Source: Tretioscincus oriximinensis (taxonomy: Eukaryota; Chordata; Lepidosauria; Squamata; Gymnophthalmidae). Taken from it: DNA of 64,000 bases. The notes under the pieces were generated by a model that was given only the letters and a program-made list of their open reading frames with translations, made no database searches and was not told the origin of the DNA. This document shows, one piece after another, positions 22,986-33,497 of the stretch. Positions within the stretch are counted from its first letter, which is position 1, and every line of letters starts with the position of its first letter. Location: positions 1,441,773 through 1,505,772 of the forward strand of contig JAJVDF010000029.1 of the NCBI GenBank assembly GCA_022410635.1. The letters are read 5' to 3'. A program made the translations under genes and the position numbers.

Positions 22986-23715
22986 CATAGAATCATAGAA
23001 TATAGAATTGGAAGGGACCTCCAGGGTAGGGCTGCCATATTTTGGCAGCCCNAAACCGGGACGGGGGTGGGGTGGGGTGGGTGTGCATGCGCGTGCACAC
23101 ACACATACGCGCATGCACTTACGGACGCTTGTCATGAGACAGGCAGAACCTCTCTTCTGCCTGTCTCACCACAAGCGTCCGTGTGTGCGCGCTTGCGTAA
23201 CTGCTCCAATGGTGGAGGTGGGGTTTTGCGCGCCTGCTAGCGCGCCAACTCGGCTCTAGCGGAGGAAAAATGCCTGGGTTTGTGACAGGAGAACAGAGCT
23301 ATTCTCCGGTCACAAACTCAGGTGTTTTTCCTTTGCTGGACGCGAGTTGGCGCGCTTTGCAAGCAGGTGCGTGAAACTCTGCCTCCAGCATTGGAGCAGC
23401 TACGGCACGCTCTGAGGTCCCTTCCAGGAACCCGGAAAGCATTGCCGGCCTGCAGCCGTCAGCTCTGCCAGCTGCTTTGCTTTTAAAATCTTGGATTTTT
23501 ACATTCCCTGATGCAGCATCGGGGAATGTAAAAAGCCAGGATTTTGTCTTAAAACCCGGAGGGGACTATATTTTAGTCCCCCAAACTGGGATTGTCCCGC
23601 TTTCCCGGGACGTATGTCAATCCTACTCCAGGGTCATTGGGTCCAATCCCCTGCTCAATGCATGATTCATTAAACCATCCCAGACAGATGAATTTTCTGT
23701 TGTATCTGTTTCCAA
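22986..23715 (-). mobile_element. CR1 LINE 3' end, split by another element
   Basis: Left part 22986-23026: 'catagaatcatagaa' then 'ttggaagggacctccaggg', the inverted CR1 terminus. Right part 23626-23715: 'ctccagggtcattgggtcc', 'aatcccctgctcaatgcatg', 'ttaaaccatcccagacag', the next CR1 sequence in order. The two parts are collinear, and 'ctccaggg' is duplicated at the break, so the 599 bp between them are an insertion. Confidence 0.88.
23027..23625. mobile_element. hAT-like GC-rich multi-hairpin element inside CR1
   Basis: Flanked by the 8-bp duplication 'ctccaggg' (23019-23026, 23626-23633). Ends are 'tagggctgccata' and the inverse of 'taggattgacata'. The interior is three separate foldbacks in series: one around 'cggacgcttgt...acaagcgtccg' (23123-23184), one around 'ggtttgtgacaggagaa' and 'ttctccggtcacaaactc' with 'gcgcgccaactcg' / 'cgagttggcgcgc' outer arms (about 23230-23360), one around 'ttttacattccctgat' / 'atcggggaatgtaaaa' (23496-23533). 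Very CpG-rich. No ORF of interest. 8-bp duplication fits hAT. Confidence 0.8.
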
Positions 23716-24926
23716 AACCTCTCACTGGGGTCATACACTTTTAATAATATTTGTTCCACAATTGTGGACAGGGAAACACAGCCAAAGGTATACTGAGTTC
23801 TATCCCGTGTGTCTGTAATAGCACTTTTAAGAGAAACAATAGGAGATAGAAGGAAAGTGTTGCAAGGGAACCCAAAATGCCTATGTGTAACTGTTCAATT
23901 AACAGGTGTTTGGCTTAGCTATAAATTTTGGAATATTTACAAGGAATATTTACGGAGGCTCCTTAAAACAAAGCAAAAGGTAATTTAATCTGTTTCATCA
24001 AGTAGGGTCAGCACTTTTAAAATCCTTTAATTTCAGAAGATATATCAATGCGATTAAATAAAGTCACAGGATATTCTCTTTTTGCCTAGCTCATACATAA
24101 TTCTTTTATTTGCAAACTTCCTCCCCACCTTTTCCTAGTGGCTTTTGTCTTGTTGGCGTAAATTTCTCAGCGTATCACTCCCAGACATCCATTTTTGCAT
24201 GCTTCATCTGCTGATAGCAGCATTTATATGTTTTAACAGCAAACATTTCTAGTTTCCAAGTCACCTTGGCTTTAAATGAGTCAAATAGAAAACTACTTGC
24301 CAAGACTGAAAGCCCACGTTGTTATTTCAGCTGTGACTCCAAGATAAGGCAGGTGGTAAACAGATCTCACTGGACAGCAGATTTGTTTAGAAAATATATG
24401 TGCTTGTTCTTTTGAAAATGTTCAAGGGAGCTTTCTTTGCCCTTTTGACAACCTTTACTCACATCAGTACTTCATTTTCCCTCTCCCTAGCCCTTCTCTG
24501 ACAGTCTTTTCCAAAGCCATGTGCAAGGCAGCAGTTCTAGCTTTTATTCCCATAACAAGGTTTAACCATGCGCTTTAACTTTTGGGCAAGACACAAATCA
24601 GTAGCAGGTGTCTTTGCAACCAGGTGTATTCTCTGGACAGGCAGAATAGACAAGTCTAAGGCTGTCAGATTAATGCTTGATAAACTGTTTTCAACAAACA
24701 ATTGATTCCTCAGCTGAACATGGAACTAGTAAGTGTTTCTGCAGACAGAACACAATTTCCATGAACAAGTAGCTTTTTTCAAAAACTGATTGTCTGAGTT
24801 TCAGCCAGGATACAAGAGCTAGAAGTACTGCATCTTTCAGTGTTTGCCGCAGTTGTGGATTTTGAGAGTCTGGGGTTTGCAGATGTTGCTGTGACACTGT
24901 AGTCAAATCATACAGATTAAGGTAGC
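23716..24926. other. No feature recognised
   Basis: Unique-looking, repeat-poor; no coding signal. Confidence 0.4.
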
Positions 24927-24934
24927 ATCCAGAC

Positions 24935-25292
24935 CACAGGTGGTTCCAGGGTGGGGCAACCGAGGTCCTGCCCCAGCCCCCCCCCCCCCAATGTCCAACC
25001 ATTACAAGGGCCTCCCTGCAATGCTGGGCCCTCCCACCTGCCCTGGTTCCTACCTTATGTTAAAAGCTTCAGCGATGCACAGTGAGTCTTCCACACTAAT
25101 TATGTCACACATGCGCCAACATGCAGTAATCAGTGATCATTTGGAACTGCTTCTGGCATGCAGGGGGTGTAATCAGTTGGAAGACTGACTGTGCATCACT
25201 GAAGACTTTAAAACGTATGGTAGGGAGCCGAGTGGGAGGGAGCCCCTTCAGTCTTCTGCCCTGGGGTCCTCGTGAACCTGGCCCTACTACTG
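24935..25292. mobile_element. hAT-like foldback element
   Basis: Flanked by the 8-bp direct repeat 'atccagac' (24927-24934, 25293-25300). Ends 'cacaggtggttccagg' and the inverse of 'cagtagtagggccagg'. Inner arms pair over ~80 bases: 'cagcgatgcacagtgag' + 'tcttccacactaatta' returns as 'ttggaagactgactgtgcat' and 'cactgaag'. The 8-bp duplication and CA..TG-type ends fit a non-autonomous hAT transposon. No ORF. Confidence 0.82.
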
Positions 25293-25339
25293 ATCCAGAC
25301 TATTGTGTTATGTAGCAAAATATTTAAAAATATTTTAAA

Positions 25340-25835
25340 GGACTTACTCTTTCTTCAACACACAGCAAGGAAATTCCTCCTCTTCCTGATATTTGACTAA
25401 AAATACCACGAGGCTTTGATAGCTTACAGCTACCAAGGACTGCTCTCTTCTGTCATTGGCTGCTGCCTTTTGTCCCCTTTGTTACCAGGTAGGTAAAGAA
25501 AAACCTCCATTTACAATAAAATGATCCAAGGTTTAAAGCGGCCAAGGTTTAAGGCTGCCTAAATTCAGCAGGGGAAATGGCTATTGCATGCCCTGTCTTG
25601 CTGAAGGCAGGGTTATAGGTCTCACAAGATACAGAAGTTCCGTTTATGCACCTCTGACAGGATGAGGATTTGAGAAGATCTGCATTAAAAGTACAAGGAA
25701 GAAAACATGGAAAATTGAACTTTCCTAACACCAAACCACTTAGAGCCTGGTATTGGTGAGGCAACTGACAAATCCCCATAATCATGCCATAAGAGCACGA
25801 GGGAAATCTCATCTGGAATACCCTATGATTATATA
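25340..25835 (+). repeat. Unnamed dispersed repeat, copy 2
   Basis: Second copy of the repeat at 14410-14905. Well preserved blocks: 'cctgatatttgact', 'gatagcttacagctacc', 'tcattggctgctgcc', 'cccctttgttacc', 'attcagcaggg', 'catgccctgtctt', 'ccccataatcatgcca' and 'aagagcacga'. Ends are not sharply defined by eye. It starts about 40 bases after the hAT-like element. Confidence 0.65.
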
Positions 25836-25934
25836 TTAGGAGCATTAGAATATATTGTTGAAAATTTCAATCAATATGTTTCTTGCCATNAGTGAGTGCA
25901 TCACCTTGTAACTGAAGTCACTATTCACTACCTT

Positions 25935-26117
25935 TGGCCTTGTCCACACGGAGCCTTATCCTGGGCTGTACCTCAGAATAGGAAGCTGCCATCTACAAGC
26001 TAGGGCAGACAATGGCAGGCACCAAATGGGGCCTGCCATNGTCTATACTGGCATCTGGATGGCCACACTCTGCCCCGTGATGTTACCCAGAATAAGGCTC
26101 CATGTGGACAGGGCCTT
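25935..26117. mobile_element. Foldback element, family H
   Basis: 'ggccttgtccacacggagcc' with 'ttatcctggg' returns as 'ccagaataaggctcc' and 'atgtggacagggcc'. A second inner foldback 'caatggcaggcaccaaatgg' / 'ggcctgccat' lies at the centre. Related copies are at about 37.66 and 54.78 kb. Confidence 0.7.
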
Positions 26118-26269
26118 TGCCCATTTATTGTCATTTCTATCTTCTCATTTGAAATCACAAAGTGATTCACAGTAGAAATGCACTCGTTAAACATAGAACA
26201 CATTATTAAAAACAGATAAAACAACAGATCTATATAGAACATCATTACCACCAGCAGGTGGAAGAATAA

Positions 26270-26560
26270 AAACATTTGCTTTGAGGAAACCTGGGGAAAA
26301 GAAATACCTTTAATAGGTTCTTAAAAGATGTAAATATAGGCAGCTCACAAATCTCAGAGGCAGAATATTCCAGAGGGAAGCTTCTATCAGAGAGAAGATA
26401 GATACAGAGAGTAGCGACTGTGAGGTAGGGGTTCTAGATCTGATGATTAAAGTGATCTTGTAGGTCTGTAATGCAAGAGACAATATGGTAATACTCTGGT
26501 AAGGTCCTTAAGGCCTCAAAAGCCAAANGGGTCTTATAATTAGAATCTCACACCCTTATC
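26270..26560 (-). mobile_element. Possible L2 3' untranslated fragment
   Basis: 'cagaggcagaatattccaga' and 'aggtccttaaggcctcaaaa' correspond in kind to the L2 3' untranslated part at 52.6-52.8 kb ('gagggttgcacaacctgggg', 'tttagggccttataagtca'). Diverged; low certainty. Confidence 0.4.
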
Positions 26561-26580
26561 TGGTATCTTCCCAGTTTAAT

Positions 26581-27650
26581 TCTGTGTTCCTCCATGAAAC
26601 TGGCTGGGTGACCTTGGGCTAGTTACACGACGACCGAAAAAGCGCTATAAATTTATATTCCGGAATATAGCAAATGCCTATCCCTTCACACCGCAAAGCT
26701 ATATTCTGTAATATACAATGGCGTGTCTGTTCACATGAATTCTNGTGATATGCTGCCAACCCAACAGAGCCGATCAGCCGGCTGCGTGTCATGAGAAGCC
26801 TTTTCTTTCACCTGCTTTTGGGGGCTTCTGCCTGGAGATCGGCTATGCAAAAGGAAGAGGAACAAAACCTCCTCCTCTCAGCTGACCTATTTGACAGCAG
26901 GCAGAGCCGATCTGCAGNGAATTCAGCTGAAGGAGGGGAGNCGGCTGTGTTCTGCTGGCCCCATCCATACGGAGCCTAGGTCTAGGTAACGTTTTGGGGC
27001 ATTTGGGGACATTTTGGCGTGTGGGTGACCAAGCTCTGTCCCAAAACGTTACCCAGACCGAGGCTCCGTATGGATGGGGCCAGCAGAACACAGACGTCTC
27101 CCCTCCTTCAGCTGAATTAACTGCAGATCGGCTCTGCCTGCTGTCAAATAGATCGGCTGAGGGGAGGAGGAGGTTTTGTTCCTCTTCCTTTTGTATAGCC
27201 GATCTCCAGGCAGAAGCCCCCGAAAGGAGGCGGAGGGCAGCCTGGGCTTAGGAAAAGGCAGGCAGATTTCCCCGCCGAAGGAGACGGCACTTCCTCCTGT
27301 CATATCTCCCCTCCTGTCTCTCGCACTAATATTGGTCACACGGGAGAGGAAGGAAATTGGCTACGAAGTGACAGAGGTTGGCTGTGAGGTTTTGGATGTT
27401 CTCCGTAATTACTCCTGATTATCTGAGCAATAGTTTATTGCGGAATAAATGGCCTTTATTGTGGAAGTTTTACTCATACACACTTAACACGTGTGACGTG
27501 ACCTTCAAAATGGTGCTATAACTGAGGCATAAAATAGTCATGTGAACGCACCCACAGTTTGGAGCTCTTTCAACCCCACCTACTTCACAAGGTGTCTGTT
27601 ATGAAGAGAAGAAGGACAAGCAAGCCAATATAACTATGCTGATAGGAAGC
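26581..27650 (+). mobile_element. MIR/CORE-like SINE split by a foldback element
   Basis: Left part 26581-26627 'catgaaactggctgggtgac' + 'cttgggctagttaca'. Right part from about 27553 'cacagtttggagctctttc' + 'aaccccacctacttcacaag' + 'gtgtctgtta'. Joined, they follow the usual reptile tRNA-headed SINE core. The 925 bases between them are foreign. Confidence 0.7.
26628..27552. mobile_element. Foldback element with ~180 bp arms
   Basis: Arms 26817-26998 and 27040-27222 pair almost throughout: 'ggcttctgcctggagatcgg' / 'ccgatctccaggcagaagcc', 'gaggaacaaaacctcctcct' / 'aggaggaggttttgttcctc', 'ggccccatccatacggagcc' / 'ggctccgtatggatggggcc', 'ggtaacgttttggg' / 'cccaaaacgttacc'. Loop of 41 bases. The unpaired shoulders (26628-26816, 27223-27552) are AT-rich on the left and mixed on the right. 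Clear terminal repeats were not found. Overlapping frames of up to 96 codons are read-through of the arms. Confidence 0.75.
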
Positions 27651-29366
27651 CACCCAGTAGTTGACAACTACATATTTCTCAAAATGATGAATGACCTAGG
27701 TAAGAGAAGGTGTATGGAAATAAAGATGTTACCTATTCTAGGACTACAAATAAATTATTTAAACATGCAACCTGTTTATATCCCCTCCATATGAAAAATT
27801 AATGCACTGCAGGCTCTTTTGTGTTTTCATGGTAAAATAAATCTATTTAGAAACTTTCTCCTTTTGAGGAACAAAGAAAAGGGCTTCCTACTGCCCGTGC
27901 CAGAATTTCAACTATCAATCGTCCCCCTCTGCGGAAAGGGGACAGCTCTATTAATGAGTAGCTAGGTATTAACATAACAGAGCAGCCCTATTAATCTCCT
28001 GAGCACTGTAAGGCCTGACAAAAATAAGCTGAAGCAAAGCTTTGTTGCTTTACTTTTTAATGGGCAAATGAAAAAGCAACTGGATCTCTTCCATTTTATG
28101 TCTGTGGAAGCTTGCTACAGGCCCACACTAACATGTCTGATGAAGTATGAGTGAAGGCCTGAACTCCAGGNTCTAAAATTAAATATCTACCTGCATCTTC
28201 AATTATTGTGCCCTTAGGCAAATATCTGCTTGTAATATACTCTATTGATTAACCATCGTGAATCATGAATTAGCTATTAATAAACACCTGACAGATGATG
28301 TTCTAGAATCTGCTCACTCAGTCGAGAATCAGAAGAAATGGCAGCATGAATGATGTCAGACAGTGAGAAGGTGATTTATGCACGTATGTGCATCACCAAA
28401 ACCCCATGCTCCCTATATGTCATTAAGTACATTTTGTGTGCAAATTCTTTTTGTGGCGCAATATAGTATAAGATATTTGGCAGCACATTCATCTATTTAA
28501 TGATTTGAGATTTATTTCTTTAATTTCATGTCACAAACAGGTGCCTTTGGACAATAATAAAGGAATAGCTTCATTATTTTCTGGTATCATAAATTCATCT
28601 GTGGTTCAGGTCCCTTCCCTACACTGTAGCTGTATGGACGTGAATGTGTGATTTATTGAGTTAAATCATATATTGCATTTGAAGAACTGATTGAAATCAG
28701 AGTTAAAGGAGAAACACCAAGTACCTTGAACCTGTCTATTGCTTGTAAACGTAATATTAGCCTAAGGTGCTTCCAGATGAATTTTCTTCACACCATTGTG
28801 GTGTGATTATGGAGGATCTGCCTCATGTTATCATGGGAATCCAGCAGCGGTAGTAGTAGAAAGGTCCAATAGTCCAGGTTTCCCCCCCAGTCTTTGTATT
28901 CTGATTCCTGAGTCAGGATCATGTCATATAGATAATAATATCTTCCATGAATTCTATCCTGCCTTCAGCCAGGCATTCATGCAAAATATACCTTCCCTAC
29001 ACAATTTAGGCAAGGAAATATATCAATTTTGATACAGGTTCTGGGATGAAGGAACAGGCAGTATTCCCAAAATATCATTTAATGGGAGTAAAAAATAGAT
29101 GAGGCGTTTGCCTTCTTCTGCTTCAGACTGCCTGAGTGCAGTTGGTAAACCAACTGTGTGAGACAGAATTCTGAGGTAAATGGGCTCAGCAGGGCTCCTC
29201 CTAAGTTTCTATCTTCAGATGATGATACCAGTGTTGGGATAGTGGCTGTCTTGCTACTGGTGGGCGGGTACACCCNGGCCAGCAGAGACAGTCATGTGTG
29301 TAAAAGGCTTAGCATGAGTGTTGTTCAGGCTTTGCANCCCTAGCTTTAGCATGCCTCTGGGAATAA
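27651..29366. other. Longest repeat-poor stretch; no gene recognised
   Basis: No repeat family recognised over ~1.7 kb. The part 27880-28420 has balanced, complex sequence (for example 'aaatatctgcttgtaata', 'gaattagctattaataaac') of the sort seen in conserved non-coding elements, but I cannot test conservation. Confidence 0.35.
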
Positions 29367-29380
29367 CTAAGGTTCAAGAT

Positions 29381-29583
29381 CAGAGAAATAGCCGTGTTAG
29401 TCTAGTAGAAAGTCCAGCAAGAGAGCTGGCAGCACTTTGAGACTAACTTGAGAAAAGTGGTTGGCATAAGCTTTCGTAGACACGTCTACTTCTTCAGATG
29501 CATTTGAAGAAGTAGACATGTCTACGAAAGCTTATGCCACCCACTTTTCTCAGGTTAGTCTCAAAGTGCTGCTAGCTCCTTTG
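29381..29583. mobile_element. Foldback retroelement with 14-bp duplications, copy 2
   Basis: Same architecture as 5736-5952: opens 'cagagaaatagccgtgttag', folds at 'cttcagatgcatttgaag', and ends in 'gctgctagctccttt'. Flanked by 'ctaaggttcaagat' (29367-29380, 29584-29597). The hammerhead-like core is intact (ctgaaga, gtaga/tctac stem, gaaa) on the minus strand of the first half; on + in the second half the leading C is a T. The second half is truncated at the same place as in the 5.7 kb copy. Confidence 0.75.
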
Positions 29584-29597
29584 CTAAGGTTCAAGAT

Positions 29598-30542
29598 GTT
29601 GGTATCATGTGCTGAGATAATTGGGAAAATGTTCCTTCTCGTTACCAGTTCTCTCTCCCAGTTTCCTCCCAAAAGGTTCTCCTGAGAACGGTGTTGAATT
29701 GGGGATGACCGCATAGACAAGAGTGCGCGTGCGTGTAACTGGGAAGATGTTAGATGATGATATAAGCAAGCCTTGTGTACAATAAAGCTACTCTTTCCTC
29801 TGCTGTTCACAACGTGTGTGTGATGTGTCTGCCTTTGGCATCCTCAACTCTTCATTCCAGACTTCGTTTGCAATGGAGAAACAACTTTCTCCTCCTGTGG
29901 AAATCTTAACTTGTGNCTGTCTGTCTCCCAAGACCCATTGCTCACCTCCTTTTTACTTATTTATTGAATTTAGAAACTTATTGAGCTGACTCTGCAGTTG
30001 CAGTTTTCATACACCTTGTCCTCTATGACACCTCATACATTTTAAGGACAATTTCATTCCTCTTCTTTCTTTCTTTTTAAATAAGGTATGTTAAATAATA
30101 CCCTGTCTGGCCTTGGAGCCAGATGGGGTAAGACAACGGAGAAATACTTACTTTCCTTTTTTTAATGGAGCTATTATGAATCACCAGATGCAAGCATAAA
30201 TTTGACATGAAGCAGACAAAAATAGAAGGGGTGGGGGAAGCTCCTTGAATTGGTTAACAAAGTTTTCTGATCTTTGCACCTCTACTGAGGTTAAAAGGGA
30301 GTGTGATGTTTGAGTCTGTCAGCATTAATTTAGTATCAGCACATAGTTATGTGTTATTAGCTTGTTCTGTGACCCTCATCAAGTACAGGAATGAAACCCA
30401 ATATAAACACGACACTAAGCTTCTACTATACAATGTGTTCATAACGCCTCTTGCTTGACCTGGGAGATAACATAGTAATCCAAACGCTATCCAAACAGAA
30501 TATCCAGTGCAATGAACATCAATGAATACCAAATCTAAAGCT
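29598..30542. other. No feature recognised
   Basis: Short TG-type patches at 29812-29830; otherwise unique-looking. Confidence 0.35.
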
Positions 30543-30716
30543 CTGCATCCACACACATGAGAAAGAGCAGTTCAGAAGTGCCGTGAAGGTAGTAGCGTGT
30601 GGACACAAGGATCTGTATCCCAACTCTTATCCAAATTAAGAGTTTTTTAAAAGGCATTTTATAGTATTTAATGTGTAATGTGTGGATACGTTTTTGCTGT
30701 GCCTGGATGTAGGCCA
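30543..30716. mobile_element. Small element with 'gcatccacaca' ends
   Basis: Starts 'ctgcatccacacacatgag' and ends 'gcctggatgtaggcc', with an inner 'gtgtggatac'. Looks like a shortened relative of the 16.75 kb element, with little interior in common. Confidence 0.45.
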
Positions 30717-31035
30717 ATGCTTGAAGTAAATAAAGAGGAAATGTTTCTCCATGTACGATGTTACTCTGGGCTTGTGAGCTTAGACAAGATTGGTAAGAAG
30801 AAACCTACATATTAGAAACAATTCAGCCCCCACATGGGAAAAGAACAAAGTTGGATGACAGCAGTGCTCCCTTCCTCCTTTTTGCTNTTCTGAAAATAGT
30901 TATGAATGAATGGTAAATCTCATAGCAATAGAGAATCCCAAAGAAAGAGAATGAGGGGATAACTGAGTGTTGGCAAAAAGCTAATTCATGCCGGAGTCAA
31001 ACAGCATTTAATAATCCTCACTCAAATGGACTCAC

Positions 31036-31608
31036 CAGCTTGGATGGAGATGTTATGCTGCTGCTCCCACCAGATCTGGGATAGGGGATAAGATGGATTG
31101 AGTGCAAGGGATGGCTTAGAGAAGAAGGGGAGCAACAGGAGGGAGGTGAAACCAATGCGGGAGGGGATTTAGCCACAGAAGCCCAGGCACATCTCATGCC
31201 CTCCCCTGCCCATCCTTGTCTCCCCATGGCCTGATCTTTCAATCTTCCCCCCTGNCAACCCTCTCACACCTGTTCACATGGCATCCTCTTGGAAAACTGT
31301 CTGACTTTCCACGTCCCCTCTGGCGCTCACTGTGGGGTTTCTTGGGAAGTAGTCATGTCACTGGGGGCCAGAGGGGAGAAGGTGAAACAGCAGGCTGAAA
31401 AATGAGGAGAGGATGTGAGATGCACACATGGGCTTCCATGGCTAAATGCCACCTCCCAGCCCCTCCCACAGGGATACAACCTCCCTCTATCAGCCCCCCC
31501 TTTCTCTCCCCTTACTCCCTCACACACCTTAACCCCTACCGCAGGTCTCTAATCACGGGTCAAAGGGGATGTAAAAGGAGGCGTGGCAGTAGCATCAGCA
31601 TGCCATGC
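31036..31608. mobile_element. Large imperfect foldback
   Basis: Arms of ~210 bases: 'gggaggggatttagccacag' + 'aagcccaggcacatctca' (about 31160-31200) returns inverted as 'tgagatgcacacatgggctt' + 'ccatggctaaatgcc' (31408-31450); outer parts 'gatgttatgctgctgctccc' pair more loosely with 'ggcagtagcatcagcatgcc'. Spacer 31246-31394 holds a second small foldback. C-rich on the right, G-rich on the left. No ORF recognised. Confidence 0.65.
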
Positions 31609-31864
31609 TCCTCCCAGCCCCAAACTGTTTTAAGATTAGGCTGTTTGAATATTATTAAATGTTTTCTGTCTCTGGCTTAGCTCTGGCTGCTAAAACGCTA
31701 AATGAACCACAGAACAGTATATGTTAAACATGCATTTTATCTACATGGAAACAGTGATTTTATTAATTTGAACCATGCAAGTCAGAGTTACAGTTCACAT
31801 CCTCCAAATACCTTCACAATGTTTGAGAAAGTAAGACAGGACCCACTTCATATGATTGTTGTGG
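31609..31864. other. No feature recognised
   Basis: Short unique-looking spacer. Confidence 0.3.
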
Positions 31865-32084
31865 TAGGCTGACCAGATGACCCCTTTTGCAGGGGGTTGA
31901 AAACCCATTTTTGGGGTGCCTCCCATTTTTTTCTGAGGAAAATAAATTAAAAAGCAAAAAAGAAATTTGAAAAAAAATGTTTTTTTGAAAAAAANTTCCT
32001 TAGAAAAAACTGGGAGGCACCCCAAAACCTGGTTTTCAACACACACATACACACACACCCCAAAGGGGTCATCTGGTCAGCTTA
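31865..32084. mobile_element. Palindromic hAT-like MITE, family A
   Basis: 'taggctgaccagatgacccc' to 'tcatctggtcagctta', with arms 'ttgaaaacccatttttgggg' and 'ccaaaacctggttttcaac'. The right arm contains an AC-rich replacement (32041-32060). Flanks show no clear 8-bp duplication. Confidence 0.85.
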
Positions 32085-32474
32085 GGTGAGGATAAAAGAG
32101 CATCAATAATGTATATATTTTACTTCAAGCTATTAAAAAAAGGTTGGCTAGAAATTCCACACAAAAATGTCAGTAAATAAAGGTGGAGCCTTTCAGTATC
32201 ATTCTTTGTTGTAACTCATGAAAGCACATTTAAAGGAGAAAAAAATACACCCAATTTGTTGAAAGTTTCTCTGCACTCAGGCATTGCTTACTCTTTCTAC
32301 TAGGACCTTCACAATAAAACACTTTCTGGACTTCTTCGTTCCAGGACATTCAACCGTAGAGGAATTAATGACATCTGGATGGAGCTTATATGACATTCTC
32401 TAGCTAACATTGCAGCAGCTTGCTAAGGAGGAGCAATTTACCGACAAAACAGCTGTTTACCTCTAATCTGACTG

Positions 32475-32985
32475 TACATTTTGTTACTATTCAGTTGCTC
32501 AGCTGTAGCCAACTCTTCATGACCCTATGGGCAAATCAGGCCAAGTGTACCTGTCCTCCATTGTGTTCCAAAACCTGANGTTATATTGACTGCCTCCTAT
32601 CTATGGCACCTGCCATTCCAAACAATTTTTGCTTTCACTCTTTTCCAATATCAGGACTTTTCAAGTGAATCTTGTCTTCTCATTATGTAGTATCTGAGTT
32701 TCTGCTTCAGTATTACTCCTTCTAGTCAGCTGTCAGGATTGATTTGNTTCCGTATTGACTGATTTGCTCTTTTTTCAGTCCAANAAACTGTTGTTTTCCC
32801 CAGCACCACCATTTGAAAGTGTTGATTCTTCAGCACGCACTCTTCCTTATGGTCCAACTCATCCAAAGATCATAACTTTGATTATAAGGGCTGCATTTTC
32901 CATTGCTTTTCTTCCAAGAAACCCATGTTCTTGAGTTTTGTTCCAGGAGTCACCATCTACAGTGATAATTGTGTCTAAGAAAGTA
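32475..32985 (-). mobile_element. BovB LINE 3' fragment
   Basis: On + the order is 'cagttgctcagctgtagcca', 'actcttcatgaccctatggg', 'ctttttccaatatcagg'-like text, 'tgagtttctgcttcagtatt', 'ttttcagtccaanaaactg', 'agcaccaccatttgaaagtg', 'ttgattcttcagcacgc', 'tccaactcatccaaagatca' and 'gtcaccatctacagtgataa'. This is the inverted BovB 3' untranslated end plus the last codons. It is a second, independent BovB copy on the opposite strand to the 6.3-10 kb one. Confidence 0.75.
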
Positions 32986-33399
32986 AACCTGCCTCACCCT
33001 TCAGTTATTACTTCAGCTAATAATTGAACATGATGAAACTTTAACTGCAGGTATCTCTGCTTGGGAATACTTGTATTCTCGTGGTTCATGGTTTCTTTTC
33101 TCTATTCCTTTCAAAGCCAGTCTACTTAAACTGTCTTCATTCTTAAAACTGTCCACAGAATTTCTCAGAATCTTCCTAACATGGCAAAGGATGAGATCTC
33201 TCTTCACTTCCATGACAGTGTCTTGCTGCACTATAGACTTTGTGTTTGTGGCACAAACACAAAATGGTGTTTCTTTTGGATTGTCTCTTTATGTCAATAT
33301 TAGAGAGAGAGCTATCTTGTCCCGCTTCTTCAGCTTTCAAATAACTTTGCCAAACTGAATTGGCTTCTTCATGGAAACAGTTATTATGTTACCATAATT

Positions 33400-33497
33400 G
33401 CCCAGGTACAATTGGTGGGCCACTGTGTGAGATAGAATGCTGGACTAGTTGGACTGTGGGCAAATTCAGCAGGGCTTCTCTTATGTTCTTATTTTCC
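33400..33497 (+). mobile_element. CR1 LINE 3' tail
   Basis: 'aattggtgggccactgtgtg', 'agatagaatgctggactag' and 'cagggcttctcttatgttct' plus 'tatttt' form the 3' terminus of the 'cttatgtt' CR1 type, ~95 bases. Confidence 0.8.
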
